From an uncultured Ruminococcus sp. (GTDB taxonomy: Bacteria; Bacillota; Clostridia; Oscillospirales; Acutalibacteraceae): a stretch of DNA of 64,000 bases. Below are positions 7,952-16,552 of this stretch, one piece after another. Position numbers and translations under genes: made by a program. The DNA lies in NCBI GenBank assembly GCA_902802985.1, contig CADCOE010000049.1:1-64000 (forward strand), read 5' to 3'. The notes under the pieces were generated by a model. It searched no databases. It saw nothing but the letters and a program-made list of their open reading frames with translations, and was not told the origin of the DNA. Position 1 is the first letter of the stretch. Every line of letters starts with the position of its first letter.

Positions 7952-9034
7952 TTAATGACTTTCCGAAAGATATTTTTCGAGAATGTATCGTTCAATGTAA
8001 GTCAGGAGTTCGGTATTCTCATTTGCACTGCCGCTTGTAATACGTACTGCATATTCCGGAGCAAAATACCGGATCGCTATACCGTTTTCAAGCAAATACT
8101 CAAAAAGGAGTTGAGCAAAATCACACCTCATTAGTACAAAATTGGTACAGGGTTCAAAAATATCTGCCGAAAGCTGATATTGTTCCTTCAATTTCAACAA
8201 CTCAGTATAAAGTGTTTTTGTATTACAAATAATTTCATCACGTCGTGCATCCAAAAGTTCTTTGTGAGAATAAATACACGCACCTATCTCTTGAGATAGT
8301 GTATTTACATTATAAGGAGATTTTACTGCTTGCAATGCTCGTGTCAGCGCCGAATTAGCAACCGCAAAACCCAATCTGATAGCAGCTGAACCAATCGCCT
8401 TAGAAGCGGTTTTAAGTACAATCAAATTGTCATATTGTGCTGTTTCCTTCAACAGAGATTCATTCCAAAAATCCATATAGGCTTCATCAAGGATAACAAG
8501 TGCATTAACATTTTTGACCAATTTTCTTGCTTCGTCTGCCGTAATGCCCTGTCCTGTAGGATTACAGGGATTAGAAAAAATAATCATGTCAGCACCATTT
8601 TGATTAGACGTTTCGATTAATTGATCTACGTTGATTTTCAGCATATCGTTTTTTTGAACCGTAATGATTTGATTTTCTGAAAGGAATGAATAAAAACGAT
8701 ACATCGAAAAATCCGGTTCAACTACCACTACCTTACTATTGCGCTGAAGCATTGCTGAAGCAAGAAGATAGAGCATTTCATCTGAACCATTAGTGGCTGT
8801 TACATAATTCGGATCCAGTCCATAATATGCTGCAAAAGCCTTCACCGGTTTTTGTGCTGTTGGATCAGGATACCGATTAAAATTCATTGTATCAATGATT
8901 GATTTGATTTCGGACTTGATTTCATCGGGCATATTATAAAAAGACTCATTGGCGTCTAATCTAATTCGATATGTACCGCTGATAGGCTCATAAGGCTTCA
9001 GATCACGAACCTTTTCGCATAATGTGTATGCCAT
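7952..9034 (-). CDS. hisC: Histidinol-phosphate aminotransferase
   Basis: A 360-residue fold-type I PLP enzyme that converts imidazole-acetol phosphate to histidinol phosphate with glutamate as donor. Recognisable segments are RLDANESFYNMP, NRYPDPTA, NGSDEMLYLLASA, NPCNPTGQG, the aspartate in ILDEAYMDF, and the Schiff-base lysine in TASKAIGSAAIRLG. AAGGAGG precedes ATG 9034. It is separated from hisD by 83 nt containing a hairpin. A tyrosine/phenylalanine specificity cannot be excluded by eye, but the operon position fixes the call. Confidence 0.94.
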   Translation of the reverse strand: MAYTLCEKVRDLKPYEPISGTYRIRLDANESFYNMPDEIKSEIKSIIDTMNFNRYPDPTAQKPVKAFAAYYGLDPNYVTATNGSDEMLYLLASAMLQRNSKVVVVEPDFSMYRFYSFLSENQIITVQKNDMLKINVDQLIETSNQNGADMIIFSNPCNPTGQGITADEARKLVKNVNALVILDEAYMDFWNESLLKETAQYDNLIVLKTASKAIGSAAIRLGFAVANSALTRALQAVKSPYNVNTLSQEIGACIYSHKELLDARRDEIICNTKTLYTELLKLKEQYQLSADIFEPCTNFVLMRCDFAQLLFEYLLENGIAIRYFAPEYAVRITSGSANENTELLTYIERYILEKYLSESH

Positions 9035-9072
9035 TGATTGTTTCCTCCTTATTTTTGATTGACGATTGATGA

Positions 9073-9112
9073 AGGCAGCACCGCCTTTATTGTGCAGTTG
9101 CTGCCTTTGGCA
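9073..9112 (-). other. Intercistronic hairpin between hisD and hisC
   Basis: The 9-bp arms AAGGCAGCA and TGCTGCCTT enclose about 20 nt. No T-run follows on the minus strand, so it is more likely an mRNA processing or stability element than a terminator. Confidence 0.4.
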
Positions 9113-9117
9113 AAATA

Positions 9118-10413
9118 TTATTGTTTATCCTCAAAGCGAACGGTGATGGAATTAGCGTGTGCAGTCAATCCCTCCGTCTTAGCAAAGCGTTCAATATCCT
9201 CTTTGTCTGCTTTGAGTGCATTCTCGGTGTAATAAATAAAGCTGGATTTCTTAACAAAACTGTCCACCGACAACGGTGAGAAAAATTTGGCTGTTCCGCT
9301 GGTTGGAAGAACGTGGTTTGGTCCTGCAAAATAATCCCCGAGCGGCTCGGGAGAATAATTACCCAAAAATACCGAACCTGCATTGTCCAACTTTCCAACA
9401 TATTCCATAGGATTGTTACAACAAACCTCAAGGTGCTCAGGGGCAAGTTCATTTGCCATTTCAATCGCTTTATCCATTGTATCGCATACAATAATAACGC
9501 CGTAATTGGTGAGCGACTCATCAATAATTTCCTTACGTGAAAGTGTCTGCATCTGACGATCCAGTTCCATGATAGTTTCTTCGGCAATTTTCTGTGAAGT
9601 GGTCACCAGAATAGCTGAAGCAAGACGATCATGCTCCGCTTGTGACATCAGATCTGCTGCAAGAAATTTCGGATCAGCACTTTCATCAGCAAGAACCAGA
9701 ATTTCACTGGGGCCTGCTATCATATCTATGTCCACATTGCCATAGAGCAGTTTCTTTGCCGTAGCAACAAAAATATTACCCGGTCCAACAATTTTATCCA
9801 CCTTGGGAACACTTTCGGTTCCATAAGCCAAAGCTGCTACTGCCTGTGCACCACCCATCAGGAAAACCTGATCAACACCTGCGATCGCTGCTGCTGCCAT
9901 TATATCGGGATTTGGTTTGCCATTTTTCAGTGGAGGTGTTACCATTATCAATTCTTTTACACCTGCAATTTTAGCAGGAATAGCATTCATCAACACGGAT
10001 GATGGATAAGCGGCTGTGCCTCCCGGAACATACAGTCCTACTCTTTCAAGTCCACGTACACGCTGTCCCAAAATAACACCATTTTCCTTAGTTGTCAGCC
10101 AACTCTGCTGCTTTTGACGAGCGTGGAAATCACGAATATTATCCGCTGCTTTTTTTAATGTAACAATAAATTCAGGATCACACTGGGCAGTGGCAGCTAT
10201 CATTTCATCCTTGGGTACTTCAAAATATTCAGGGGCCTTGCCATCAAATTTGATAGTGTATTCTTTTACAGCCTCATCGCCTCTTGTTCTGACGTTTTCG
10301 ATGATTTCCGATACGACTGCAGTGACATCTTTATTCGTGTTGTTACTTCTTTCACGAACCTGTGCCAGAAATGCTACTTCTGTTTTACCGTCTGCTTTTA
10401 TTGTTTTTATCAT
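9118..10413 (-). CDS. hisD: Histidinol dehydrogenase
   Basis: HisD oxidises histidinol to histidine in two NAD-dependent steps using zinc. The 431-residue protein has the typical RVRGLERVGLYVPGGTA, the KVDKIVGPGNIFVATAKK segment, MIAGPSEILVLAD, the zinc and catalytic region SQAEHD, and AGPNHVLPT. Its ATG overlaps the hisG stop by 4 nt (ATGA), so it is coupled to hisG. Full length with no missing blocks. Confidence 0.96.
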   Translation of the reverse strand: MIKTIKADGKTEVAFLAQVRERSNNTNKDVTAVVSEIIENVRTRGDEAVKEYTIKFDGKAPEYFEVPKDEMIAATAQCDPEFIVTLKKAADNIRDFHARQKQQSWLTTKENGVILGQRVRGLERVGLYVPGGTAAYPSSVLMNAIPAKIAGVKELIMVTPPLKNGKPNPDIMAAAAIAGVDQVFLMGGAQAVAALAYGTESVPKVDKIVGPGNIFVATAKKLLYGNVDIDMIAGPSEILVLADESADPKFLAADLMSQAEHDRLASAILVTTSQKIAEETIMELDRQMQTLSRKEIIDESLTNYGVIIVCDTMDKAIEMANELAPEHLEVCCNNPMEYVGKLDNAGSVFLGNYSPEPLGDYFAGPNHVLPTSGTAKFFSPLSVDSFVKKSSFIYYTENALKADKEDIERFAKTEGLTAHANSITVRFEDKQ

Positions 10414-11054
10414 TGCATTTTCGCCCTTTCTTTTTCCATTTTATCTGCCAGTTCTTCTATTTCAGTTTTTCTGAGCTTCAGGCTCGCCGTGTTGGCAATC
10501 AATCTTGCCGAAATAGGCGCCACGTTATCCTCAATAATAACCAATCCGTTTTCCTTCAGTGTAGAACCTGTTTCCACGATGTCTACAATCGCATCGGAAA
10601 GTCCAAGCAGCGGTGCCAGTTCAACGGAACCTTCTATCTTAATGACACGAATATCCATTCCCTTTCCTTCAAAAAAGTTACGGGTAACATTCGGATATTT
10701 AGTTGCAATAGTAATGGCATTATACCCTGACAGAAAATCCGTACCCGCCTTTCCAGCCAATGCAAATCGGCATTTACCGAAACCGAGATCAAGTATTTCG
10801 TAAAAACTTCTGCCATTTTCCATAATAGTGTCCTTGCCTACAACGCCGAGGTCACATACGCCATTTTCTACATAGGTGATAACATCAGCCGCTTTCGCCA
10901 AAACCACTTCTATTTCTCCGCTGCCAATCGGTAAAATCAATTTTCTTCCCTTTTCACGAACAGCGGTACAATCATAACCCGCATTTTCAAGAAGTTTTAT
11001 TGTATCTTTTTCCAGTCTGCCCTTGGTCAGTGCTATTCTTAATGGTTTCATCAT
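10410..11054 (-). CDS. hisG: ATP phosphoribosyltransferase catalytic subunit, short form
   Basis: HisG condenses ATP with PRPP, the committed and feedback-regulated step. At 214 residues it is the short form that lacks the C-terminal histidine-binding domain and needs HisZ. Motifs are LRIALTKGRLEKDT, the PRPP-loop region AIVDIVETGSTLKENGL and VGKDTIMENG. An ATG at 11054 or 11051 is possible; GGAG is 7-10 nt upstream. The gene lies 1 nt after hisZ. Confidence 0.95.
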   Translation of the reverse strand: MMKPLRIALTKGRLEKDTIKLLENAGYDCTAVREKGRKLILPIGSGEIEVVLAKAADVITYVENGVCDLGVVGKDTIMENGRSFYEILDLGFGKCRFALAGKAGTDFLSGYNAITIATKYPNVTRNFFEGKGMDIRVIKIEGSVELAPLLGLSDAIVDIVETGSTLKENGLVIIEDNVAPISARLIANTASLKLRKTEIEELADKMEKERAKMQ

Positions 11055-11055
11055 A

Positions 11056-12255
11056 TTAAACTCCTGTATCTATCGTTTTAATATTCTCGCCTACAATCGA
11101 AAGCTTTTTTATTCCTTTAGCTTTGGCGTATGCAAGAGCTTCTTCTTCTGTTTCAAACACGCTGTTTTCTCCAAAAATATTCGCTTCTGAAAGTGTATTG
11201 GTATACTTGATCGCTTCAATTTCGTATCCTTTTTGACTATGTACAAGCACTTCCACACTTTTACCCTGTGGTATGTTACCTCTATTCATCATCACCGACG
11301 CCAATGCATCTACATTAATGCCAAAACCAATAGCCGGCGCGGGAGCATCAAAACTGTCCAGAAGATTATCATAACGTCCGCCTATCAATACCGGCTCGCC
11401 AGACCCTTCAACATATCCGCTAAAAACAATATTGCTGTAATAATCATTTCGCTGAACCAATCCTAAATCAATGATCAGTCTTTCACCGAGTCCAAGCTTA
11501 GAAAGATCATTATAAATCTCTCGTAAATATTCCAAAGTTGCCAATGCATCACTATCATCACAAAGATTACATGCTTCATCCAGTACTTCTATTCCTCCGA
11601 ATAAACGAGGCAGCTTACGAATAACATTGACTGCTTGTGTCTGTTCCAGTGAATCAAGTGCAGAATTGAGAGCGGAATAATTTTTGGACTCAATAAATCC
11701 TCTGATTTCTTCCCGTTCCTCTCGATTAACAGGTAGTTTCTGTGCCAATGCTTTGAAAAATCCTGCGTGTCCCAACTCAATGCGAAAGTCGGGAACACAC
11801 TTTGAAAGTGCTTCCACTGCTGTCGTTACGACTTCCAAATCGGCTCTTTTTCCCTTAGCACCAATCAATTCAATACCTGTCTGCATCACCTCATTGCTTC
11901 TGCCTGTCAAACCAGGATTATATCTGTAAACACGCTGGTTATAATACAATCGGATAGGATGTTCGGCATTCTTCAGTCTGGTTGATACCATTCTGGCAAT
12001 CGGCAAAGTGGAATCAGGGCGAACGACCATCAGTCTTCCCTTTGAATCACTCATTTTGAACATATATTCCATCGGTATACCGGAGATAGACTCCGAAAAC
12101 AGATCATAAAATTCAATACCAGGAGTCAGAACCTCGTGAAAACCACGATGTGCAAATACATTTCCCAATATAGACGACACAGTTCTGTTGGCCAAACATT
12201 CTTCAAAAAGAAGATCTTTAGTTCCTACGGGGGTAATCTTGGAATAATTTTTCAT
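11056..12255 (-). CDS. hisZ: ATP phosphoribosyltransferase regulatory subunit
   Basis: A 399-residue paralogue of histidyl-tRNA synthetase that complexes with short-form HisG and gives it histidine feedback. Class II synthetase-like motifs are visible (RPDSTLPIARMV; NQRVYRYNPG), and the HisRS-type arginine region is replaced by GRYDNLLDSF. The extreme C terminus is a short anticodon-binding-like remnant, not a full HisRS tail. GAGG precedes ATG 12255. It is the first gene of the operon, behind the palindrome-bearing promoter. Confidence 0.94.
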   Translation of the reverse strand: MKNYSKITPVGTKDLLFEECLANRTVSSILGNVFAHRGFHEVLTPGIEFYDLFSESISGIPMEYMFKMSDSKGRLMVVRPDSTLPIARMVSTRLKNAEHPIRLYYNQRVYRYNPGLTGRSNEVMQTGIELIGAKGKRADLEVVTTAVEALSKCVPDFRIELGHAGFFKALAQKLPVNREEREEIRGFIESKNYSALNSALDSLEQTQAVNVIRKLPRLFGGIEVLDEACNLCDDSDALATLEYLREIYNDLSKLGLGERLIIDLGLVQRNDYYSNIVFSGYVEGSGEPVLIGGRYDNLLDSFDAPAPAIGFGINVDALASVMMNRGNIPQGKSVEVLVHSQKGYEIEAIKYTNTLSEANIFGENSVFETEEEALAYAKAKGIKKLSIVGENIKTIDTGV

Positions 12256-12312
12256 TTCTCAAACCTCAATTTCTAATGTTTTACTTCATCGTGGTAAAGT
12301 AATAATGTAATA

Positions 12313-12343
12313 ATATGATAACATATTATCATATCTATGTCAA
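12313..12343 (-). promoter_or_regulatory. his operon promoter with overlapping operator palindrome
   Basis: Minus strand TTGACA (12338-12343), 17-bp spacer, TATCAT (12315-12320). A perfect inverted repeat with 9-bp arms (ATATGATAA / TTATCATAT, 12313-12334) covers the -10 and most of the spacer, the classic position for a repressor. No T-box or leader peptide is seen in the short 5' region, so control is probably by a DNA-binding repressor of unknown identity. Confidence 0.65.
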
Positions 12344-12361
12344 GACGCTTAACGATGATAC

Positions 12362-13207
12362 TTAGTACAAAATCAGTTCTTCTCCAATTACGATGGCTTT
12401 TGCATCAGAATGGTGTCCGATTTCGTATGTTTTTGCCAAAGGAAGTGTTCCTTTGGTAGCTTGCATTACCAGTTGTGTCATATCCGGCTGTGAGGACATA
12501 CTGTCAAGATGTGTAAATGTACCGAGCAAGATACCGTTGATTTGTTGAAAGACCCCCAGTTGTTCAAGCTGTGCTAAAAACGATGACATTAGCAGTGCGT
12601 CACCACTGTACGACTCCAAAACAAGAATTTTATTTTTCATATCCGGAAAATAAGGGGTCCCTGCTAATTTCAGAAAACAGCGGATATTACCTCCTACGGC
12701 TACTCCTCTCATTGATGTGCCATTGATCCATTCATAACTCCAATCAAATAGTGCTGCATTGTTTCCATTGAAATATTCTTTGACTCTTTGTGTTTGAACA
12801 GCACTGTCTGCACCAATGATGTTTCGGATTTGATACAACACGGACGGTTTTTGTGTTTTGGTATAGATTGCATTGATCAATGCAGTAAGATCGCTGTAAC
12901 CCCAAAACATTTTGTCGCTCATCGAAATTCTTTTGTAGTCAATATATGGCAAGATTTGATTGGATAAATTTCCTCCGGATATATCAAATATCATATCTAT
13001 GGAAGTATTATCATAAAAACACATCAATTCAGAGGCTTTTTTGATCGGATCAAATGCACGATATTCTGATGCAGCAAAAAGATATTCTCCTTTATGTGAA
13101 TGAATACCAATTTGTTCCAGCGAATTGCACAATAAATCAATCTGTTCTCTTTCATTACTGCATCTTGCATCAGAACAACAAACCAGTGCTGCATTGAATT
13201 CATTCAT
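12362..13207 (-). CDS. S66-family LD-carboxypeptidase / MccF-like serine peptidase
   Basis: The 281-residue protein fits the S66 family, which cleaves L,D-peptide bonds in muropeptides or inactivates microcin C-type compounds. The nucleophile S105 sits in the GYSDLTAL elbow, the glutamate E198 in ILVLESYSGD and the histidine at H265/H266 in EIGHHSDAKA, matching the Ser-Glu-His triad. The usual glycine-rich N-terminal start is poorly conserved (MNEFNAALVCCSD). There is no signal peptide, so it is cytosolic and likely recycles cell wall peptides. It is transcribed separately from the his operon; the two lie 106 nt apart. The precise substrate is unknown. Confidence 0.8.
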   Translation of the reverse strand: MNEFNAALVCCSDARCSNEREQIDLLCNSLEQIGIHSHKGEYLFAASEYRAFDPIKKASELMCFYDNTSIDMIFDISGGNLSNQILPYIDYKRISMSDKMFWGYSDLTALINAIYTKTQKPSVLYQIRNIIGADSAVQTQRVKEYFNGNNAALFDWSYEWINGTSMRGVAVGGNIRCFLKLAGTPYFPDMKNKILVLESYSGDALLMSSFLAQLEQLGVFQQINGILLGTFTHLDSMSSQPDMTQLVMQATKGTLPLAKTYEIGHHSDAKAIVIGEELILY

Positions 13208-13243
13208 AACTTTCTCCTTTTGGGTAAAAATATAAACACCTAA

Positions 13244-13253
13244 CGGTACCGTG
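13244..13253. promoter_or_regulatory. Short palindrome in the LD-carboxypeptidase leader
   Basis: ACGGTACCGT is a perfect 10-bp palindrome within a longer AACAC...GTGTT frame, about 40 nt upstream of the start codon. A TATAAT-type -10 lies just beyond it on the minus strand (about 13258-13264). Possible operator. Confidence 0.3.
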
Positions 13254-13336
13254 TTTCTATTATAGTATCATAATACAATACTAAAATCCAGTACAAAAGG
13301 TGTTCTATAATGATATTTCGATTGCTTTTTCATCAA

Positions 13337-13534
13337 TTAATCCTTGTCTATTAAATCATAAAGACTACAATTCAGAACCTTTGTCATTTCTACGCTGAGT
13401 GAAAGTGAAATTGGTTTTGTGTTTCTTTCTATTTGTGAGAGAGTACATTGCTTAATTCCAACAGAAGAAGCCAACTGTTCTTGAGTTAATCCTGCATTTT
13501 TTCTTAATTTTTTTAAATTTTCACCAATACTCAT
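13337..13534 (-). CDS. Small XRE-family transcriptional regulator
   Basis: A 65-residue protein that is essentially one Cro/CI-type helix-turn-helix: LKKLRKNAGLTQEQLASSVGIKQ contains the first helices and recognition helix, followed by LSQIERNTKPISLSLSVEMTKVLN. There is no effector domain. AAGGAG lies upstream of ATG 13534. It is divergent from the second XRE gene, with about 200 bp between containing a 14-bp palindrome, so cross- or self-repression is likely. Confidence 0.85.
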   Translation of the reverse strand: MSIGENLKKLRKNAGLTQEQLASSVGIKQCTLSQIERNTKPISLSLSVEMTKVLNCSLYDLIDKD

Positions 13535-13579
13535 TGAAATTTCTCCTTGTTTTTATTTTGAATGTGTGGTAATATTGTA

Positions 13580-13593
13580 TAGAAATATTTCTA
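13580..13593. promoter_or_regulatory. Operator-like palindrome between divergent XRE genes
   Basis: TAGAAATATTTCTA is a perfect 14-bp palindrome. It is flanked by GTGGTA (about 13566) and TACCAC (about 13608), which form a wider inverted repeat, and GTGGTAAT occurs again near 13682. This is the expected size and place for an XRE operator. Confidence 0.45.
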
Positions 13594-13734
13594 CAGCAAT
13601 ATTTGTATACCACTCACCAATTACTCTACATAATAGTATATCTCACTTAATTGATTAAATCAAGTACTTTTTTTAAACTTTGTGGTAATTTTTGATTTTT
13701 TTAAATCAATGGAAAAACCGTAGGAGGTAATTTT

Positions 13735-14109
13735 ATGTTCTGGGAAAGATTTTATAATCTCTGTATCAGAAACGGAAAAAAACCAAATCCTGTAGGAAAG
13801 GAGGTAGGACTTTCGTCCGGCATTATCAGTAAATGGAAAAACGGCGGTATCCCTAACGGCGAAACATTGATGAAACTGGCAAGATACTTTAACGTTTCTA
13901 CTGATTATTTACTCGGTTTGAGTCCTTATATTCAGATCAATGGCGAAAACATTAAAATGGAATATAGTGATGAACTTTTAAAAAAGAAAATTACTGAAAA
14001 TATTTCTAAATTAAACAATGAAGGTCTGATACGTCTTTCTGATTACTCTCAAGACCTTGTCAGCAGCAAGAACTACGAAAAAGAAGTTGAAATTGAAAAC
14101 GAAATCTGA
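13735..14109 (+). CDS. XRE-family regulator with short C-terminal tail
   Basis: A 124-residue protein with an N-terminal helix-turn-helix: VGKEVGLSSGIISKWKNGGIPNGETLMKLARYF followed by NVSTDYLLGLS, the pattern of phage-repressor-like regulators. Residues from about 75 form a charged helical tail without a recognised domain. GGAGG is 7 nt before ATG 13735. No phage genes are nearby, so it looks like a resident regulator or a relic of an integrated element. Targets are unknown. Confidence 0.85.
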   Translation: MFWERFYNLCIRNGKKPNPVGKEVGLSSGIISKWKNGGIPNGETLMKLARYFNVSTDYLLGLSPYIQINGENIKMEYSDELLKKKITENISKLNNEGLIRLSDYSQDLVSSKNYEKEVEIENEI

Positions 14110-14219
14110 CAATCATCTCACCATTCAAACAATAATTTTGCTATAGAATTTTTTCACTAAATGAAGTAACACTGAACTATCAATCAATTATATTATGCTG
14201 TTTATTATGTTGTAAACAA

Positions 14220-14252
14220 AAATTCCGACTTCTTTAATCGAAGTCGGAATTT
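14220..14252. terminator. Bidirectional terminator between XRE gene and sigK
   Basis: A perfect 13-bp stem (AAATTCCGACTTC / GAAGTCGGAATTT) with a 7-nt loop, flanked by A- and T-runs on both sides. It serves convergent transcripts. Confidence 0.9.
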
Positions 14253-14256
14253 TTGT

Positions 14257-14949
14257 TTAACTACCCTTTTCATAGCGCTTTTTTAATAATAATAATGCCT
14301 TTTTCTCTATTCTTGATACATAAGATCTTGAAATATTCAGTAATGACGCTACCTCGCGCTGTGTTAAAGGTTCTTTGCCGTCAAGCCCGTAACGAAGTTT
14401 GATGATCAATCGCTCACGGGCTTCCAGTGACTCATTGATATAGCACGGCAGTTTTTCCGCTTTCAATTTCATATCAAGGTCATCTACGATATTATCATCA
14501 ACGGACATAATGTCCATCAAAGTCAAAGCATTACCGTCAGAGTCAGAGTCTATTTCCTCATTCATTGATATGTCAAGGGCATTCTTTTTGGTCCCGCGAA
14601 AATACATCAGAATTTCATTTTCGATGCACCGTGAAGCATAACTGGATAAGCGGATATTTTTATCCGTGTTAAATGTATTAATTGCTTTAATCAATCCAAT
14701 GGTTCCGATTGATACCAAGTCATCCGGATCAGCTCCTGTTCCATAATACTTTTTGACAATATGTGCCACCAATCTCAGGTTATGTTCTACCAGCTTATTT
14801 CTTGCATTGGTATCCCCTGATGCCGCTTTGGATAAATACATTTTCTCGTCTTCCTCAGAAAGCGGTTTGGGAAATGAACCTGCGTTGGTGACGTGTAGAA
14901 TAAACAGGAAAGATATTTTTCCAATCAAATCCCACAAAAAACCAAACAT
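14257..14949 (-). CDS. sigK: RNA polymerase sporulation sigma factor SigK (precursor)
   Basis: Late mother-cell sigma factor of 230 residues. The hydrophobic N-terminal stretch FLWDLIGKISFLFILHV is the pro-sequence that is removed by regulated proteolysis. Region 2 is seen as NLRLVAHIVKKYY and DLVSIGTIGLIKAINTF, and region 4 as LTQREVASLLNISRSYVSRIEKKAL. ATG 14949 is chosen because GAGGTG sits 7 nt upstream; the in-frame GTG at 14958 is part of that ribosome binding site. The reading frame is intact, so no skin-type element interrupts it here. It implies the host can sporulate. Confidence 0.92.
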   Translation of the reverse strand: MFGFLWDLIGKISFLFILHVTNAGSFPKPLSEEDEKMYLSKAASGDTNARNKLVEHNLRLVAHIVKKYYGTGADPDDLVSIGTIGLIKAINTFNTDKNIRLSSYASRCIENEILMYFRGTKKNALDISMNEEIDSDSDGNALTLMDIMSVDDNIVDDLDMKLKAEKLPCYINESLEARERLIIKLRYGLDGKEPLTQREVASLLNISRSYVSRIEKKALLLLKKRYEKGS

Positions 14950-15052
14950 TGCAATCACCTCGTCTCATTTTATGCAATGTTTGGCGATTTATACGCAAAA
15001 AGCATTGAAAAGAAATCAACTTACATTATTCCCCAACACAGATCAAACAACG

Positions 15053-16417
15053 TCACTCTGTCCGCAAATAAGAACTCCCAGCGGTTTGTCGAATCCCCTT
15101 GGGATATTTGTTTTTTAGACGCCCGTTGGAACATTTGCCAAAGCCGATTACCACACCACAATATAAAACAGCTGTATATCCACTTGCCGCGTCACATTCT
15201 ATCTCCATTCCGCTTAAAAATTCATCGACTCTTTTATCATTTTGTTCAAGCGAAAGTACTTGTCGCAACGATGACGGACGTGATGACATAAACAACGCAT
15301 GAGCAGGCTCTATACGATTTTTTTTATACTCCCCTACCAAAACACCAGCACGAACCACACCCAGTCCGTTAATATCAGGCATTAAATGGGGTAAAAGGTA
15401 TACTTTATTCTTGTTCACTGACAATATTCCTTCGGGAAGATCGTCATATAGTTCAAAAAGCATTTTTTCCGCTGCTTGGTATAAGGAAGCTTTGGGTAAA
15501 TGATGGTTTCGGATAACCGGTATTGATATATTAGTATCATTACCCTTTCGGCGGAGCCGTGCAGCAAAATGTCCTTCACCGCCTTCAAGGGGAGTAATGC
15601 GAACAGCGCACGAAAGTTCCGTTTGCCGTCCAAAATGCTGTCTCGTTCCGGACTCCTCAAAATCAGGATGAGCAGCAAGAAATGTCTTGATAACACCTTC
15701 ATTTTCTTCATACGAAAAGGTACAGGTAGAATATACCAATACTCCTCCCGGCCTTACACATTGAGCAGCACTGTCAAGAATTGATAACTGACGATTGGCA
15801 CAAGCTTGTACGTGCTCTCGACTCCATTCAAGGGATGCAGCTGGATTTTTGCGAAACATTCCCTCACCCGAACACGGAGCATCCACCAACACTTTGTCAA
15901 AGTAGCTTCCCAGTTTTTCACAAAGCACTTCCGGATAACAAGAAGATACTACACCATTTGCAACTCCCATTCTTTCAAAATTAGATAATAATATTTGAGC
16001 ACGATTTCTGACTACTTCGTTTGACCATATTAGACCTGTACCGCTCAGTTTGGAGGCGATCTGAATTGATTTTCCACCAGGAGCAGCACATAAATCCAAT
16101 ACCTTTTCCCCCGGTTGTACATCCAACAATGATACGGCAGAGGATGCCGATGGTTCTTGAACATAAAACGATCCTGCATGATGCAGAGGATGTTTGCCTA
16201 TTCCCTGCTCATTAATGGGAATATAATATCCATCATCATAAAAAGGGCTTTTTTGAACAGCAAAGGGCAATAGCGGTATTAATTTTTCAGGTGTTATTTT
16301 AATACGATTGACGCTGATCCCTCGAAAAGGCTCCTTATCAACAGCACCTATATATTGTTGAAAATCATCTTTTAAAATCAACTTCATTTCATCTAAAAAA
16401 TCCTGTGGCAAATTCAT
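15053..16417 (-). CDS. RsmF/RsmB-like rRNA m5C methyltransferase
   Basis: SAM-dependent RNA cytosine-5 methyltransferase of the NOL1/NOP2/Sun family, 454 residues. Motifs are the SAM loop DLCAAPGGKS, the catalytic DAPCSGEGMFRKN and the second cysteine in YSTCTFSYEENEG. The C-terminal part (from about residue 290) is the RsmF-type PUA-like region, longer than RsmB and without the NusB domain. ATG 16417 (MNLPQDF) has AAAGGACGTAGGA upstream, whereas the in-frame ATG at 16438 has none. The exact rRNA target is not readable from sequence. Confidence 0.88.
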   Translation of the reverse strand: MNLPQDFLDEMKLILKDDFQQYIGAVDKEPFRGISVNRIKITPEKLIPLLPFAVQKSPFYDDGYYIPINEQGIGKHPLHHAGSFYVQEPSASSAVSLLDVQPGEKVLDLCAAPGGKSIQIASKLSGTGLIWSNEVVRNRAQILLSNFERMGVANGVVSSCYPEVLCEKLGSYFDKVLVDAPCSGEGMFRKNPAASLEWSREHVQACANRQLSILDSAAQCVRPGGVLVYSTCTFSYEENEGVIKTFLAAHPDFEESGTRQHFGRQTELSCAVRITPLEGGEGHFAARLRRKGNDTNISIPVIRNHHLPKASLYQAAEKMLFELYDDLPEGILSVNKNKVYLLPHLMPDINGLGVVRAGVLVGEYKKNRIEPAHALFMSSRPSSLRQVLSLEQNDKRVDEFLSGMEIECDAASGYTAVLYCGVVIGFGKCSNGRLKNKYPKGIRQTAGSSYLRTE

Positions 16418-16552
16418 TGTTCCTACGTCCTTTTTCATTTTAAGTTTTTGTTTTCATTACAAACACTTTCTGCTAAAATAATGCCGAAAATCTGCAAAAT
16501 ACTCCCATACTCTCTTATTAGAAGTATTTTGCTTTATCAGAAAAGCGAATGA

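Noticed and set aside
9165-9587. 140-codon frame inside hisD on the same strand
   Set aside because: Shifted frame of a well-conserved gene; no start signal.
14257-14949. Possible skin-like intervening element in sigK
   Set aside because: The sigma-K reading frame is continuous from pro-sequence through region 4.
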